Shown piece after piece: positions 26,671 to 33,013 of a DNA stretch of 40,137 nt (position 1 is its first letter; every line of letters begins with the position of its first letter). The DNA is from an uncultured Selenomonadales bacterium (GTDB lineage: Bacteria; Bacillota; Negativicutes; Selenomonadales; Selenomonadaceae). Where the stretch lies: assembly GCA_937877655.1 (NCBI GenBank), contig CALFJC010000152.1, forward strand, positions 1-40,137, written 5' to 3'. A program made the translations under genes and the position numbers. The notes under the pieces are model-generated. The model did no database searches. It had not been told where the DNA came from and was given only the letters and a program-made list of their open reading frames with translations.

Positions 26671-27210
26671 TCAATCCCTCCTTACAAGCGAACTCATTGC
26701 GTCAAGGTGACAAGTATAACAGCGGTCGCGGCTCGGCAAAACTTTATTTTTCATTTCGTCATGCACCAAGCCCGTGTGACAACTTACACAGTTCATGCCC
26801 TCTTGAAAATGTCGTTCGGTGTGCGGGTCTTTTCGTTCAAGCGCAATTTCCCGCTCCTTGATTTTGTCTTGGTGGCAGACGTAACAATTTACGTCGTTCG
26901 TGTTTTCGATTTTAATCGGGTCGGGAACATTTCCGCTGATGTGAATAAAAAGTTCCTTCGTGCCCTTCCATTTGCTCTCAACCGTGCCGCTTAAGCCCGG
27001 TTTTTCGTGACAATCGGCGCATTCTACAACTTTATGATTTGAAGTCTGCCAGCTCTGATACATCGGATCCATTTCGTGACAAGTCGTGCCGCAAAATGAA
27101 GTTTGATTCGTCGCCTCAATCACGCCGTAAGATACCGCGAACAAGCCGATACAGGCAAAACCCGCCGCCGCAATATGTTTCAACTTAAATTTTTTATCCA
27201 GTAAACCCAT
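26671..27210 (-). CDS. NapC/NrfH-type membrane multihaem cytochrome c
   Basis: This 179-residue protein has one N-terminal membrane anchor (residues 12-30). It carries five haem-attachment motifs: CGTTCH (CX3CH), CADCH, CYVCH, CVSCH and CYTCH. The first has three residues between the cysteines; such a FCG-x-x-CH form is known in some NrfH/NapC relatives. It would pass electrons from menaquinol to NapA and so replace both NapC and NapB. It lies between napH and napA with gaps of 3 and 1 bp. Confidence 0.85.
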   Translation of the reverse strand: MGLLDKKFKLKHIAAAGFACIGLFAVSYGVIEATNQTSFCGTTCHEMDPMYQSWQTSNHKVVECADCHEKPGLSGTVESKWKGTKELFIHISGNVPDPIKIENTNDVNCYVCHQDKIKEREIALERKDPHTERHFQEGMNCVSCHTGLVHDEMKNKVLPSRDRCYTCHLDAMSSLVRRD

Positions 27211-27213
27211 TTT

Positions 27214-27948
27214 TTATTCACCTCTTTTAAAACTCAAAGCTTTTTTGGGACAAGAACCGATACAATCGCCGCAATTTGTACATAAAAATTTGTCGGCGAA
27301 AGAATTTTTCAGCGGAGAAGTTCCCATCGAACAAATTTTTTCACAGCGTCCGCATTGGACGCATTTTTTTTGATCAACAGAAACTTTCAGCAGACGCTTT
27401 AAGCCGAGCAAGCCGTAAATCGCGCCGAGCGGACAAAGTGTCCTGCACCAAATTTTTTGTCCCCAGATAAACGCCGCGCAGATTACCGCCGCCAATAAAA
27501 TAATTTCTACTCCGACGCCGAAAATCATCATGCGCATAAAGGCAAAAATCGGCGACGCCGTGTTGAAAATCGGCACGGATAAAATCGCCGACAACACAAG
27601 CACAATTCCCAACGCGACAAGCGGCAACGTCCGAGTTTGCAAAATTTTTTTCCGCTTGACGGGCAAAAGTTCCAATAAAAAATTCAGCGGGCAAATATAA
27701 CTGCAAAAAATTCTCCCGAAAATTATTGCAACCAACGCGAGCGGCAACGCCGAAATTATCAACGGCATCCAAATTGTTTTCCCCGCCAATGTTATTTCAA
27801 GTGCCGTCAGCGGGTCGGTAAGTTCAAGCCCGAAAAGTTCAGCCGAGATATAAGTTCCGTACCAAAATAAATCTGTAAACCAAATCGGCAGGAGCAAAAT
27901 TATCAGCGCGATTATCTGAATCAGTCGCCGAAATATTTTTATTTTCAT
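27214..27948 (-). CDS. napH: NapH-like membrane ferredoxin (quinol dehydrogenase component)
   Basis: The 244 residues start at ATG 27948, which overlaps the napG stop (ATGA) and has GGGAGG upstream; the frame extends further 5' but without a site. It has four or more membrane segments, the NapH cysteine motifs CSYICPL and CRTLCPLG, and two C-terminal 4Fe-4S clusters (CVQCGRCEKIC, CTNCGDCIGSCP). It acts with NapG to move electrons from menaquinol to the periplasm. Confidence 0.9.
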   Translation of the reverse strand: MKIKIFRRLIQIIALIILLLPIWFTDLFWYGTYISAELFGLELTDPLTALEITLAGKTIWMPLIISALPLALVAIIFGRIFCSYICPLNFLLELLPVKRKKILQTRTLPLVALGIVLVLSAILSVPIFNTASPIFAFMRMMIFGVGVEIILLAAVICAAFIWGQKIWCRTLCPLGAIYGLLGLKRLLKVSVDQKKCVQCGRCEKICSMGTSPLKNSFADKFLCTNCGDCIGSCPKKALSFKRGE

Positions 27949-28496
27949 TCCGCGCCTCCCTTCGGCTTGACGTGAATTGCCTTCGGGCTCGCTATGCAAA
28001 CATGTTCGCACATGCCGCAACCCGTGCAAAATTCTTTGTTAATCGTCGGATATTTATTTTTCTCAAGCCAAATCGCCTTGTTGTATTGCGGGCAACTTGT
28101 GTGACAAACGCGGCAGTCATGATCTTGCCGCGCCAAACATAAATCGTTATTAATCTCCGCCAAGCCCATGCGAACTTCAGATTTTTTTATCGGCTTGAGA
28201 GCTCCCGTCGTGCAGACGTGAGTACATTTCATGCAAAGGTTGCAAGGTTGCTCGACGGGAACGATATACGGCGTGCCGATTGCCAAACCTTTTTCGCCGT
28301 GAGCAATTTTTATGCTGCCGAGCGGACAAATCTCCGCGCATTTGCCGCAACGTGCACACGTCGCCAAAAATTCTTCTTCCGAAACGGCTCCCGGCGGGCG
28401 TAAAAGTTTTTCGGCTTCTCCTTTGCCCGCGCCGAAGAGAAATCCCAATATCCCGCCGCCGAATATCATTTTTAAAAATGTCCTCCTCTCCATCAT
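27945..28496 (-). CDS. napG: NapG-like periplasmic ferredoxin
   Basis: A 183-residue protein with a Tat-type start (ERRTFLKMIFGGG). Four 4Fe-4S binding motifs follow: CARCGKCAEICP, CNLCMKCTHVC, CRVCHTSCP and CTGCGMCEHVC. This matches NapG, partner of NapH. First gene of the nap operon, with GGAGG four bases before ATG 28496 and seven before the second ATG (28493), either of which could be used. Confidence 0.9.
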   Translation of the reverse strand: MMERRTFLKMIFGGGILGFLFGAGKGEAEKLLRPPGAVSEEEFLATCARCGKCAEICPLGSIKIAHGEKGLAIGTPYIVPVEQPCNLCMKCTHVCTTGALKPIKKSEVRMGLAEINNDLCLARQDHDCRVCHTSCPQYNKAIWLEKNKYPTINKEFCTGCGMCEHVCIASPKAIHVKPKGGAE

Positions 28497-28534
28497 CCTA
28501 CCTCCGTAATGTGACTTTCAGCACAACTTCAATC

Positions 28535-28564
28535 GTATAATCATATAGAATTTTTTTTTGTCAA
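28535..28564 (-). promoter_or_regulatory. Candidate nap operon promoter
   Basis: Consensus -35 TTGACA (28559-28564) with a weak -10 TTATAC 18 bp downstream. No clear FNR palindrome was found nearby. Confidence 0.35.
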
Positions 28565-28695
28565 GTGCTTGTGCAACATATTGAAAAAATTTTTTCCAAA
28601 TCAAGCTCGCCGCTGTGATTTTGTTTACAGAAAATCTTTCTTGAAAAATTTTTCGCGCCCAAATATCGGAGCACTTTTCAATAAAAAAAATCGCC

Positions 28696-28724
28696 TTGAA
28701 AAAATTTTCGGCGTGTGATAATAT
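28696..28724 (+). promoter_or_regulatory. Promoter of small RNA 5
   Basis: -35 TTGAAA, 17 bp spacer ending GTGTGA, -10 TAATAT (28719-28724). Confidence 0.65.
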
Positions 28725-28730
28725 TCGTAC

Positions 28731-28839
28731 TGTCAAAAAGACAATTTTAAGGCAGGTTTCGGTAACGGCTCCTTCCTCGTTGATAACTACTTAATAATTA
28801 CTTAGCGATTGTTGAGCCGCTGCAACGGCTTATTTTTTT
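28731..28839 (+). ncRNA. Small RNA 5, convergent to peptide gene 3 (candidate antitoxin RNA)
   Basis: About 109 nt from the predicted start to a terminator with AGCCG/CGGCT stem (28815-28830) and T7. It has a 5' TGTC/GACA hairpin. Its 3' end is antisense to the end of the peptide gene (28830-28839). An internal CTCCTTCCTCG resembles the antisense of that gene's ribosome-binding site, though far less completely than RNAs 2 and 4 match theirs. Confidence 0.55.
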
Positions 28840-28934
28840 CCTTTGAAGTATGTCAGTGCCGCAAAGACGAGAGTTCCGACTTGGCAAATGAGACCAAGCC
28901 AACTCTGGACATTCTGAATATCTTGAATATCCAT
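28830..28934 (-). CDS. Small hydrophobic peptide 3 (candidate type I toxin)
   Basis: 34 residues: MDIQDIQNVQSW, a hydrophobic span LGLICQVGTLVFAALTYF, and a basic tail KGKK. ATG 28934 has GGAGG nine bases upstream. The leader holds a TTCC-CTCGAA-GGAA hairpin that would bury the ribosome site. A promoter lies at 28993-29021 and a convergent small RNA overlaps its 3' end. Size, one membrane span, basic tail and antisense partner fit type I toxins. A leaderless bacteriocin is an alternative. No named family recognised. Confidence 0.65.
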   Translation of the reverse strand: MDIQDIQNVQSWLGLICQVGTLVFAALTYFKGKK

Positions 28935-28992
28935 CTTGCGTCACCTCCTTCCTTCGAGGGAAGAAGCCGACTACCTAGACCTGCCATTTGAA

Positions 28993-29021
28993 ATAATAAC
29001 ACAGCTTCATAACTTTTTCAA
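28993..29021 (-). promoter_or_regulatory. Promoter of peptide gene 3
   Basis: -35 TTGAAA (29016-29021), 17 bp spacer, -10 TATTAT (28993-28998). It is divergent from the MmeI-like gene, whose own -10 TATAAT lies at 29045-29050. Confidence 0.65.
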
Positions 29022-29070
29022 TAAAAAATTTTCCTTCCGCATGTTATAATCGGCGCGGAGGGATTTTTTT

Positions 29071-31854
29071 ATGGAAGATAAAGATATTGCTCGCGAGGCA
29101 AAAAAATTTTCTATGGATTGGCACGAGCGCGGCTACGAAAAGGGCGAAACTCAAAAATTCTGGCGCGGCTTGCTGAAAAATGTTTTGCAGGTCGCCGAGC
29201 CCGATAAAATTATTGATTTTGAACTGCCCATAAAAATCGAAGGTCAAACCAAATTTATCGACGCTTACATTTCCGCAACAAAAATTTTAATCGAACAAAA
29301 ATCTTTCGGCGTCGAGCTCGACAAAAAAGAATCGCAGTCCGACGGAACTTTTTTGACGCCCTTTGAACAGGCTGAACGCTATGCCGACGCCCTGCCCGAA
29401 GAAAAAAAGCCCCGTTACATTATCGTTTGCAATTTTTCCGAGTTCAGAATTTATAATTTCACGCAGAATCTTTTTGAACCGAAACTCACGGCTTTTAAGC
29501 TCCGAGATCTCGTCTATGAATATCTGCGCTTGGAAATTTTAATCAATCCCAATGCCGACGACTCCTCGCCGCAAGAAAAAATTTCCAAAGCCGCACTCGC
29601 CGACATCGAAAAAATATACAACGCTTTCAGATTAAATTACGAAAAAAATAAGGTCGCCGCCTTTGAAGACGCCCTGAATAAAATTTGTACCCGCCTTGTC
29701 TTCTGCCTTTACGCCGGCGACGCAAAAATTTTCGATACCGCAAAAAAAACTTTCGACACGGAAAAATTCTTCGGCTACATTTCCAAATTCGACAACAAGG
29801 AAAAAATCGCCGCGCTCCAAAAAATTTTCGACGTGTTCAGTCTCGATAAAAATCTTCGCGGCAACCTAGACGACGAATTGAAAAATTTTCCCTACATCAA
29901 CGGCGGACTTTTTGACGAAAAAATTTCTCTGCCCGCCTACAACCGATTTATAACAAATCCCGTCGCCACGCTCGAAAATATCAAGGGCATTAAAAATTTT
30001 CGTTGGCGCGAAATAAGCCCGCCGATTTTCGGCGCAATGTTTGAATCGAAGTTCAGCACTCGCGAAGAACAGCGCGAACACGGCATGTTTTATACCAGCG
30101 TCGAAAATATTCACAAAGTTATTGACCCGCTTTTTCTTGACGACCTTCGCGGGGAATTTGCCGACATCAAGCGTATGCAGAAAAAAAATCGCGTCAACGC
30201 CCTTTTTGATTTTCAAGACAAAATCGCCTCGCTGAATTTTCTCGACCCGGCTTGCGGGAGCGGCAATTTTTTGACGGAAACTTTTTTGAGTCTCCGCCGC
30301 TTGGAGAACGAAATTATTGAAGAACTGATTCATCTTTACGCCGATATTCCCGAAAATCCAATCAAAGTCTCGCCGCGCCAATTTTACGGCATAGAAATTG
30401 ATTCATTCGCCGCCGCCGTCGCCAGACTCGCGCTTTCCATTGCCGATTTTCAAATGAAACGCGAAACTTCTTGGATTATCCATCACGATTTGCCCGAATT
30501 GCCGCTGAGTAAATTTGTTTCGGTCATTTGCGCCAATGCCCTGCGCCTCGATTGGAAAAATTTTGCGCCCGAAATAAATTTTATCATCGGCAACCCGCCC
30601 TTTCGCGGCTACTCCGAACAAAATCCCGTTCAAAAAGCCGATATTCGCGCCGTGTATCACGAAAACCGCAAAGCCGGCAAGCTCGATTTTGTTTCGGGCT
30701 GGTATCGCAAGGCGGCAGAATTTATTCAAGGTACAAATATTCGTTGCGCCTTCGTCTCCACAAATTCCATTGTGCAGGGCGAACAATGCGCCGACGTTTG
30801 GAAAATTCTTTACGAAAAATTTAATGTCCACATCGATTTTTGTCATCAAACTTTTAAATGGCTCAGCGACTCGGAAAATATGGCGCATGTTCATTGCGTG
30901 ATTGTCGGTTTCAGCTCCGCGCCAAATCCCAAGCCGAAAAAAATTTTTGACGGAGAAAAAGTCTCGGTCGTCGAAAATATCAATTTCTATCTCACCGAAG
31001 GTGAAAATTTTTTTGTCGAGGCGCACAACGAACACATTCAAGACGGCGTCCCCAAAATGGTAAGCGGCAACAGATTTGCTGACGGCGGAAATTTAATCGT
31101 TGAAGCGAAGGATTTGGATTATTTTTTGAAAAACGAGCCCGCCGCTAAAAAGTACATAAAAAATTTGATTGGCACTGAAGAATTTATCAACAACAAACCG
31201 AGATATTGTCTGTGGTTAAAAGATTTTCCGCTTGATGAAATAAAAAAATTCCCGCTCATTGATGAACGGGTAGAAAATTGTCGTCAAGACAGATTGAAAG
31301 GAGCTCCCGACCGTCAAAAACTTGCGAAGACGCCGCATTTATTCCGCGAAACTTTAAATCCAAAATCTTGTCTTGTCATTCCTTCGATAAGTTCTGAACG
31401 TCGTTTTTATATTCCGATGGGATTTATTGATGAAAATACAATCGTAACAAATCGAATGATGATAATTCCTTCCGCGCAGATTTATCATTTTGGAATTTTA
31501 ACGAGTTCAATACATATGGCATGGATGCGAGCCGTCGGCGGGCGATTTGAATCACGATACAGCTATTTAAAGAACATTGTTTACAATAATTTTGTTTGGT
31601 GTTCTCCGACGGAGCGGCAGAAAAAATTAATCGAAGAGACTGCGCAAAAAATTTTAGATGTCCGCGCAGATTTTCCCGATTGGACTTTTGCAAAACTCTA
31701 CAACGAAGAGACGATGCCCGATGAACTTCGGCACGCGCACAAGTCGAATGATTATGCGGTAGCGTTGGCATATGGTTTCGAGAAATTTTTGGAGGATGAG
31801 CCGCGCCTTGTCGCCGAGCTGATGAAACTTTACAAGGCGTTGACAAAAAGTTGA
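29071..31854 (+). CDS. MmeI-like single-chain restriction-modification enzyme (type IIL/IIG)
   Basis: A 927-residue protein. The N-terminal nuclease is of MmeI type: D64 in KFIDAYIS, then E75-x-K77 in LIEQKSFG, followed by RYIIVCNFSEFRIYNF. After a helical spacer the gamma-class adenine methyltransferase has motif I FLDPACGSGNFL near 390 and NPPF at 508-511. A target-recognition region and helical C-terminus follow. Such enzymes methylate one strand and cut at a fixed distance using one polypeptide. GGAGGG precedes ATG 29071. Its last codons contain the -35 box of small RNA 1. It is flanked by candidate type I toxin-antitoxin units on both sides. Confidence 0.9.
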   Translation: MEDKDIAREAKKFSMDWHERGYEKGETQKFWRGLLKNVLQVAEPDKIIDFELPIKIEGQTKFIDAYISATKILIEQKSFGVELDKKESQSDGTFLTPFEQAERYADALPEEKKPRYIIVCNFSEFRIYNFTQNLFEPKLTAFKLRDLVYEYLRLEILINPNADDSSPQEKISKAALADIEKIYNAFRLNYEKNKVAAFEDALNKICTRLVFCLYAGDAKIFDTAKKTFDTEKFFGYISKFDNKEKIAALQKIFDVFSLDKNLRGNLDDELKNFPYINGGLFDEKISLPAYNRFITNPVATLENIKGIKNFRWREISPPIFGAMFESKFSTREEQREHGMFYTSVENIHKVIDPLFLDDLRGEFADIKRMQKKNRVNALFDFQDKIASLNFLDPACGSGNFLTETFLSLRRLENEIIEELIHLYADIPENPIKVSPRQFYGIEIDSFAAAVARLALSIADFQMKRETSWIIHHDLPELPLSKFVSVICANALRLDWKNFAPEINFIIGNPPFRGYSEQNPVQKADIRAVYHENRKAGKLDFVSGWYRKAAEFIQGTNIRCAFVSTNSIVQGEQCADVWKILYEKFNVHIDFCHQTFKWLSDSENMAHVHCVIVGFSSAPNPKPKKIFDGEKVSVVENINFYLTEGENFFVEAHNEHIQDGVPKMVSGNRFADGGNLIVEAKDLDYFLKNEPAAKKYIKNLIGTEEFINNKPRYCLWLKDFPLDEIKKFPLIDERVENCRQDRLKGAPDRQKLAKTPHLFRETLNPKSCLVIPSISSERRFYIPMGFIDENTIVTNRMMIIPSAQIYHFGILTSSIHMAWMRAVGGRFESRYSYLKNIVYNNFVWCSPTERQKKLIEETAQKILDVRADFPDWTFAKLYNEETMPDELRHAHKSNDYAVALAYGFEKFLEDEPRLVAELMKLYKALTKS

Positions 31855-31868
31855 GTCTGTGATAAATT
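31840..31868 (+). promoter_or_regulatory. Promoter of small RNA 1
   Basis: TTGACA, 17 bp spacer ending TGTGA, TAAATT. The -35 lies inside the R-M gene's last codons. Confidence 0.7.
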
Positions 31869-31874
31869 TTCAAT

Positions 31875-31965
31875 GCTGATAGAGGAAATCACAAAGGACA
31901 TCGGTCATAGTATCACCGAACGAAAACCCCGCGTAGCTTGGCTAACTGCGCGGGGCTTCGTTTTG
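31875..31965 (+). ncRNA. Small RNA 1 (array copy, no partner gene seen)
   Basis: About 91 nt ending in a CCCCGCG/CGCGGGG terminator with CTTCGTTTT. It shares the promoter, the block TATCACCGAACGAAAACCCC and the terminator with RNAs 2-4. Its variable part (about 31885-31910) is antisense to a hypothetical start encoding MTDVL, which matches no gene in the window. Confidence 0.6.
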
Positions 31966-31967
31966 CC

Positions 31968-31996
31968 TTGACAAAATTTTGGAGCTGTGATAAATT
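31968..31996 (+). promoter_or_regulatory. Promoter of small RNA 2
   Basis: TTGACA, 17 bp spacer with GAGCTGTGA, TAAATT. Directly after the terminator of RNA 1. Confidence 0.7.
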
Positions 31997-32002
31997 TCTT
32001 AC

Positions 32003-32093
32003 AAAGCTGAGAAAACTACAGAATGCTAAGTCATATTATCACCGAACGAAAACCCCCGCACAGAATGAGGGACTGTACGGGGGCTTCGTTTTG
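32003..32093 (+). ncRNA. Small RNA 2, candidate antitoxin of peptide gene 1
   Basis: About 91 nt with a CCCCCG/CGGGGG terminator. Bases 32020-32043 (AGAATGCTAAG-T-CATATTATCACC) repeat the + strand over the start of peptide gene 1 (32227-32249) with one extra base and one mismatch. The RNA is therefore complementary to that mRNA from the ribosome-site flank to about codon 5. The terminator is bidirectional and probably also ends the convergent peptide mRNA. Confidence 0.7.
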
Positions 32094-32147
32094 CCGCAAT
32101 CGATTGAGGGAACCGATTAGTCGGCTGTCGAGTGAATTCGCCTGCTA

Positions 32148-32240
32148 CTACTTCTTTTTCTTGAAATAGTTGTCGTAAATGTAATTGCCAATGACGATGG
32201 AAACAACATTCACAACTACCGCGCCGAGAATGCTAAGCAT
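32148..32240 (-). CDS. Small hydrophobic peptide 1 (candidate type I toxin)
   Basis: 30 residues: MLSILGAVVVNVVSIVIG, then NYIYDNYF and KKKK. One membrane span with a tetra-lysine tail. GAGGAGGTGAT lies just before ATG 32240. The mRNA leader starts with CCCTCTC, which can pair with GAGAGG of the ribosome site. It shares VNVVSIVIGNYIYDN with peptide 2, although the DNA differs at many third codon positions, which supports selection on the peptide. Convergent with small RNA 2. Type I toxin is inferred; no named family recognised. Confidence 0.75.
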   Translation of the reverse strand: MLSILGAVVVNVVSIVIGNYIYDNYFKKKK

Positions 32241-32301
32241 ACTATCACCTCCTCTCGTCCAGGTTCTGCTTCGGTGTTTGAGAGGGAGTAGCATCGACGA
32301 A

Positions 32302-32330
32302 ATTATATTCTATGCTCGAAAGATTTTCAA
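32302..32330 (-). promoter_or_regulatory. Promoter of peptide gene 1
   Basis: -35 TTGAAA (32325-32330), 17 bp spacer, perfect -10 TATAAT (32302-32307). The leader TTTCGTCGATGCTACTCCCT is shared with gene 2 (few changes). Confidence 0.75.
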
Positions 32331-32337
32331 TCAGAAA

Positions 32338-32366
32338 TTGACAAAAAGCTGAGGTTGTGATAAATT
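32338..32366 (+). promoter_or_regulatory. Promoter of small RNA 3
   Basis: TTGACA, 17 bp spacer ending GTTGTGA, TAAATT. It begins eight bases beyond the -35 of peptide gene 1, divergently. Confidence 0.7.
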
Positions 32367-32372
32367 TTTGGC

Positions 32373-32477
32373 GTTTGAAAAGCAAACAACTTCAGCCGGT
32401 ACTGAAGTTCGGACATAATTTTCACCGAACGAAAACCCCCGCACAGAATTACGGCACTGTACGGGGGCTTCGTTTTG
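32373..32477 (+). ncRNA. Small RNA 3 (array copy, no partner gene seen)
   Basis: About 105 nt. It has an extra hairpin ACTTCAG/CTGAAGT (32390-32408) and the shared CACCGAACGAAAACCCCC block and terminator. Its variable part is antisense to a hypothetical start encoding MSELQ, absent from the window. Confidence 0.6.
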
Positions 32478-32479
32478 CC

Positions 32480-32508
32480 TTGACAAAATTTTGAAGCTGT
32501 GATAAATT
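32480..32508 (+). promoter_or_regulatory. Promoter of small RNA 4
   Basis: TTGACA, 17 bp spacer with GAAGCTGTGA, TAAATT. Nearly identical to the RNA 2 promoter. Confidence 0.7.
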
Positions 32509-32514
32509 TTTCGT

Positions 32515-32606
32515 ACCTTAACAAGGAACATCTTAAATAACGTCAAGCATAGTATCACCGAACGAAAACCCCGCCGGAGTGATTAACCGTGCGGGGCTTC
32601 GTTTTG
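32515..32606 (+). ncRNA. Small RNA 4, candidate antitoxin of peptide gene 2
   Basis: About 92 nt with a CCCCGC/GCGGGG terminator. Bases 32537-32559 (ATAACGTCAAGCAT then AGTATCACC) repeat the + strand at the start of peptide gene 2 (32735-32757) with one mismatch and one bulge. This region differs from the one in RNA 2, so each RNA matches only its own neighbour. Confidence 0.7.
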
Positions 32607-32661
32607 CCGTAACCGGTTGATTAGTCCGATTAATCGGCTGTCGTGTGGATTCGCCTGCTAC

Positions 32662-32748
32662 TTACTTTTTGAAGCAGTTGTCGTAAATGTAATTTCCAAT
32701 AACTATGGAAACCACATTCACAGCGACCATTATAATAACGTCAAACAT
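32662..32748 (-). CDS. Small hydrophobic peptide 2 (candidate type I toxin)
   Basis: 28 residues: MFDVIIMVAVNVVSIVIG, then NYIYDNCFKK. A paralogue of peptide 1 with a diverged N-terminus and a Cys in place of Tyr. GGGAGG precedes ATG 32748. Its promoter and leader match those of gene 1, and the leader TCCTC can pair with the ribosome site. It is convergent with small RNA 4, whose antisense block covers its start codon. Type I toxin role inferred. Confidence 0.75.
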   Translation of the reverse strand: MFDVIIMVAVNVVSIVIGNYIYDNCFKK

Positions 32749-32811
32749 CAGTATCACCTCCCCTCTGCTCGGTGTCTTGCTGAAGTTTGAGGAGGAAGTA
32801 GCATCGGCGAA

Positions 32812-32840
32812 ATTATAACAGAAAATTTTTAACCGTTCAA
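32812..32840 (-). promoter_or_regulatory. Promoter of peptide gene 2
   Basis: -35 TTGAAC (32835-32840), 17 bp spacer, perfect -10 TATAAT (32812-32817). Confidence 0.75.
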
Positions 32841-32912
32841 CACGAACGGTTTTTGTTTTGAATATAGACAGTGCCAAAAATTTTGTTTATAATTTGCGGT
32901 GTGGAAGTTAAA

Positions 32913-32990
32913 TTAATTAGGAATGAGGAATTAGGAATTAGGAATGAAGAAATTTTCCAAATTACTAATTCATAATTTCTAATTCATAAT
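32913..32990. repeat. ATTAGGAAT-type inverted repeat before the pyrophosphatase gene
   Basis: Tandem AATTAGGAATGAGGAATTAG on the left and TTACTAATTCATAATTTCTA on the right form an imperfect palindrome. Same family as 14537-14570. Confidence 0.8.
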
Positions 32991-33013
32991 TGCATTTTGG
33001 AGGGGGCTTTTTA

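Noticed and set aside
28830..28934. Leaderless bacteriocin as main call
   Set aside because: Possible by size and charge, but a leader-sequestered ribosome site and a convergent antisense RNA favour a type I toxin; no immunity or export gene is adjacent.
32327..32558. 65-75 codon frames on the - strand over small RNAs 3 and 4
   Set aside because: They run antisense through promoters and terminators of the RNAs, and lack ribosome sites.
31840..32606. CRISPR array or riboswitch tandem
   Set aside because: Repeats are spaced unevenly, and each has its own promoter, unique antisense part and terminator; this fits independent small RNAs.
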